Of a stretch of DNA of 38,496 nt, positions 36,709 through 38,496 are shown piece after piece. Numbering within the stretch: position 1 is the first letter of the stretch; each line of letters opens with the position of its first letter. The translations under genes were made by a program, and so were the position numbers. The notes beneath the pieces were generated by a model, which had not been told where the DNA came from, did not search any database, and saw only the letters and a list, made by a program, of their open reading frames with translations. The stretch comes from an uncultured bacterium. GTDB lineage: Bacteria > Planctomycetota > Phycisphaerae > Phycisphaerales > UBA1924. Location: positions 1 to 38,496 of the forward strand of contig CAILKP010000086.1 of assembly GCA_903834785.1 (NCBI GenBank), read 5' to 3'.

Positions 36709-38496
36709 ATGATCTCCGGAATCCTGAGTGCTGCATCCAACATCGGTCGGGTTGTCTCCCGCCACCCTCGCGCGTCGCGTCGGGGTTTCACCGTGATCGA
36801 GGTGCTGCTGGCCGTCGGCGCGTTCATGCTTCTGGCCGCGGTGCTGCTGTCGATCCTCCGCATCATCGACCGGACCCGCGCTGCGGGCCAGTCGCTGAGC
36901 ACCAAGACGACGATCAGTTCGCTGCTGGAGCAGCGCCTGCGTCAGGACTTTGAGCGCATGTCGCGCGACGGCTTCCTGGTGGTGCGCAACCGGCTGACGC
37001 AGAACCCTGTCTCACTGGCCGAAGGCCTGCCTGGCACCCGCCGTCGCATCGACGAGATCATGTTCTTTACCAGCGGCCCCTCAAGCTCGCTGCGCACCCC
37101 GCTGGATGCCTCGCGCACGGCCCAGTCCCAGGCCGCGGCGGTGTACATCGGTCACGGCCTGCCCCGCGGCAACGAACCAGCCGCGCTGAATGATGACAAC
37201 GTTGCTGCGCCGACCTTCGGTGCCGCCGGCCCCTCCCGCTACGCCAAGGACTGGATCCTGGCTCGCCTGCCCATCACGCTGGCCAGCCCCATCAATCCGG
37301 CGGCGCCGGTCAACCGTGGCGGCCTGGTCACGCCGACTGCCCGTGAGCTTGACTCGCCCATCCAGGTGGCGATGCACCCTGCCTCACCGAGCCTGTTCCG
37401 CACCATCAACGCCTCGGCGACGAGCAATCCGCAGATCACCGACACCCTCCGCGGCAGCCGCGTGATCCCGCTGCTGGCCAGCGGCACGGTGGATGTGGTC
37501 TCTACTGATGCGTCGACGATCCGTCAGATCCTGCTGAGCGGCGACCGCACGTACCGCTTCGGCCAGCCGCTGCCGGCCACGTGGCCGTCGCCGTCTGCTG
37601 CGGCGATTCCCGCCAACCCGCTCAACCCCGGCATCACTCAGGCCGAGCGTGACCTGCTGGCGATGATGCTCGACGCCTTCCCGGCCGACAGCGCCCAGGG
37701 CCGCCGGCTCCGCGTTGAACTGCAGGCACCGGTCGTGACCTCCGCCGCCTCGGCCGATTCCCGGGTGGATCAGTCTGTACGCGACGATGCGGGAATGCTG
37801 ACGACCACGTCGCTGCTGGCCGGCGTCAGCGAGTTCATAGTTGAATGGTCTTTCGGCACCACGTATGGTGCTGGCGGCGGCGCTGATGCCAGGATGGGTT
37901 CGGTCATCTGGCACGGCCTGCCCCGCACCGATGCCGACGGCACCGATGTCAGCGTGTTCACCGGGACCTACGGCACGGCCAACTACGGCAACGCCGGCAC
38001 CGTTGTGGCGGATGTCACCTCCGGCGGCGCAAGTCCGCGGCGTGTGGTCAATGAGACGGTCAACGATGCCACCTCGGCGGCAAACCTGATCGCCGGCGGC
38101 CCCGCACTGGTCACCGCCGCCTCAGATCGTCGCGTGTGCATCTTGTATCCCCGCATCGGTCTGACTCCCGGCCTACACGAACTCTCTCAGGAGCGTGTCC
38201 ACGGCGAGAGCGTTCCCGCTTCCGGCAGCCTTGATTCGTTCTTTGGCCAGATCGATGCCCGCTATCGCCCGCTGGTCAGCCGCGATGTCGGCCAGCCCAA
38301 CTACCCGGCCCAGGTTGCCACCGACCGCGGCAACGACGGCGTGTTCAACGTTGGTGATGGTGACCGCAGCCTGCTGATCCGCGATGTCAACGGCAACGGC
38401 CGCTATGACCCGCTCGACGGTGACAAGCTCGCGGTGCCGGACGTGCTGCCGGCCGCCTGGCCCACGCAGATGCGCATCACCGTTCGCTACGCCGGC
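36709..38496 (+). CDS. prepilin-like protein, GspJ/PilW-like, enlarged (partial, C-terminus off the right edge)
   Basis: At least 596 residues with no stop before the window end. The long leader ends SRRG (cleavage after G26) before FTVIEVLLAVG, with Glu at +5. The helix and the following LLEQRLRQDFERMSRDG match GspJ/PilW, whose usual length is about 200-220 residues. Near residues 545-575 there is a calcium-loop-like DVNGNGRYDPLDGD. The start codon has no strong Shine-Dalgarno sequence, and a 96-base gap separates it from the previous gene, unlike the overlapping pairs before. The C-terminus and any further cluster genes (for example a GspK-like one) are outside the window. Confidence 0.85.
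   Translation, partial: MISGILSAASNIGRVVSRHPRASRRGFTVIEVLLAVGAFMLLAAVLLSILRIIDRTRAAGQSLSTKTTISSLLEQRLRQDFERMSRDGFLVVRNRLTQNPVSLAEGLPGTRRRIDEIMFFTSGPSSSLRTPLDASRTAQSQAAAVYIGHGLPRGNEPAALNDDNVAAPTFGAAGPSRYAKDWILARLPITLASPINPAAPVNRGGLVTPTARELDSPIQVAMHPASPSLFRTINASATSNPQITDTLRGSRVIPLLASGTVDVVSTDASTIRQILLSGDRTYRFGQPLPATWPSPSAAAIPANPLNPGITQAERDLLAMMLDAFPADSAQGRRLRVELQAPVVTSAASADSRVDQSVRDDAGMLTTTSLLAGVSEFIVEWSFGTTYGAGGGADARMGSVIWHGLPRTDADGTDVSVFTGTYGTANYGNAGTVVADVTSGGASPRRVVNETVNDATSAANLIAGGPALVTAASDRRVCILYPRIGLTPGLHELSQERVHGESVPASGSLDSFFGQIDARYRPLVSRDVGQPNYPAQVATDRGNDGVFNVGDGDRSLLIRDVNGNGRYDPLDGDKLAVPDVLPAAWPTQMRITVRYAG

Overview
The window comes from a GC-rich bacterium, most likely a planctomycete of the Phycisphaerae. 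This is an inference from three things. A secreted protein (18203-21283) ends in a two-repeat dockerin-like domain with a terminal Gly-Cys. A neighbour (17042-18196) ends in a Pro-Pro-Gly / hydrophobic / Arg-Arg-Arg-Arg sorting tail of PEP-CTERM type. The type IV pilus/type II secretion cluster carries unusually large pseudopilins. No 16S or other taxonomic marker lies inside the window.

Left part (1-16.8 kb), mostly housekeeping. The first 345 bases are the end of an IS3-family insertion sequence. It appears to have cut off the 5' part of a methyl-accepting chemotaxis gene. A shared bidirectional terminator then separates this from a minus-strand run read rmuC, a degenerate receiver-domain gene, groES, groEL. 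From about 7.07 kb the plus strand carries carA, gmk, a STAS-domain gene, an HscA-like Hsp70 and a HugZ/PNPOx-like gene. A candidate structured RNA leader and clpS follow, then a stand-alone MshEN-domain protein, and finally the classic pair rpsO and pnp, each with a strong intrinsic terminator.

Middle part (16.8-26.1 kb), accessory. A two-gene module encodes a secreted SUMF1-fold protein and a 1026-residue dockerin-anchored protein. It is bounded by two imperfect copies (about 75 bp, roughly 85% identical by hand count) of the pnp 3' end plus its terminator, so it looks like an insertion behind pnp. Its base use is also less biased than that of its neighbours. After it come a cold-shock protein with a long leader, an unusual fusion of a DUF1275 membrane domain with a STAS domain, and a secreted dipeptidyl-peptidase IV-like serine peptidase.

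Right part (26.5 kb to the end), a type IV pilus/type II secretion assembly cluster on the plus strand. It holds a PilB-like ATPase, the PilT retraction ATPase, a second GspE/PilB-like ATPase, the PilC/GspF platform protein, and four pseudopilins whose order and N-termini resemble GspG, H, I and J. These are about 370 to at least 596 residues long, against roughly 130-220 in classical systems. The last one runs off the right edge. The MshEN domains on both assembly ATPases, and on the lone protein at 13052, suggest cyclic-di-GMP input.

The best candidates for something undescribed are the terminator-flanked module, the DUF1275-STAS fusion, the structured leader of clpS, and the enlarged GHIJ-like pseudopilin set. 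No CRISPR array, tRNA, rRNA or phage gene was seen.
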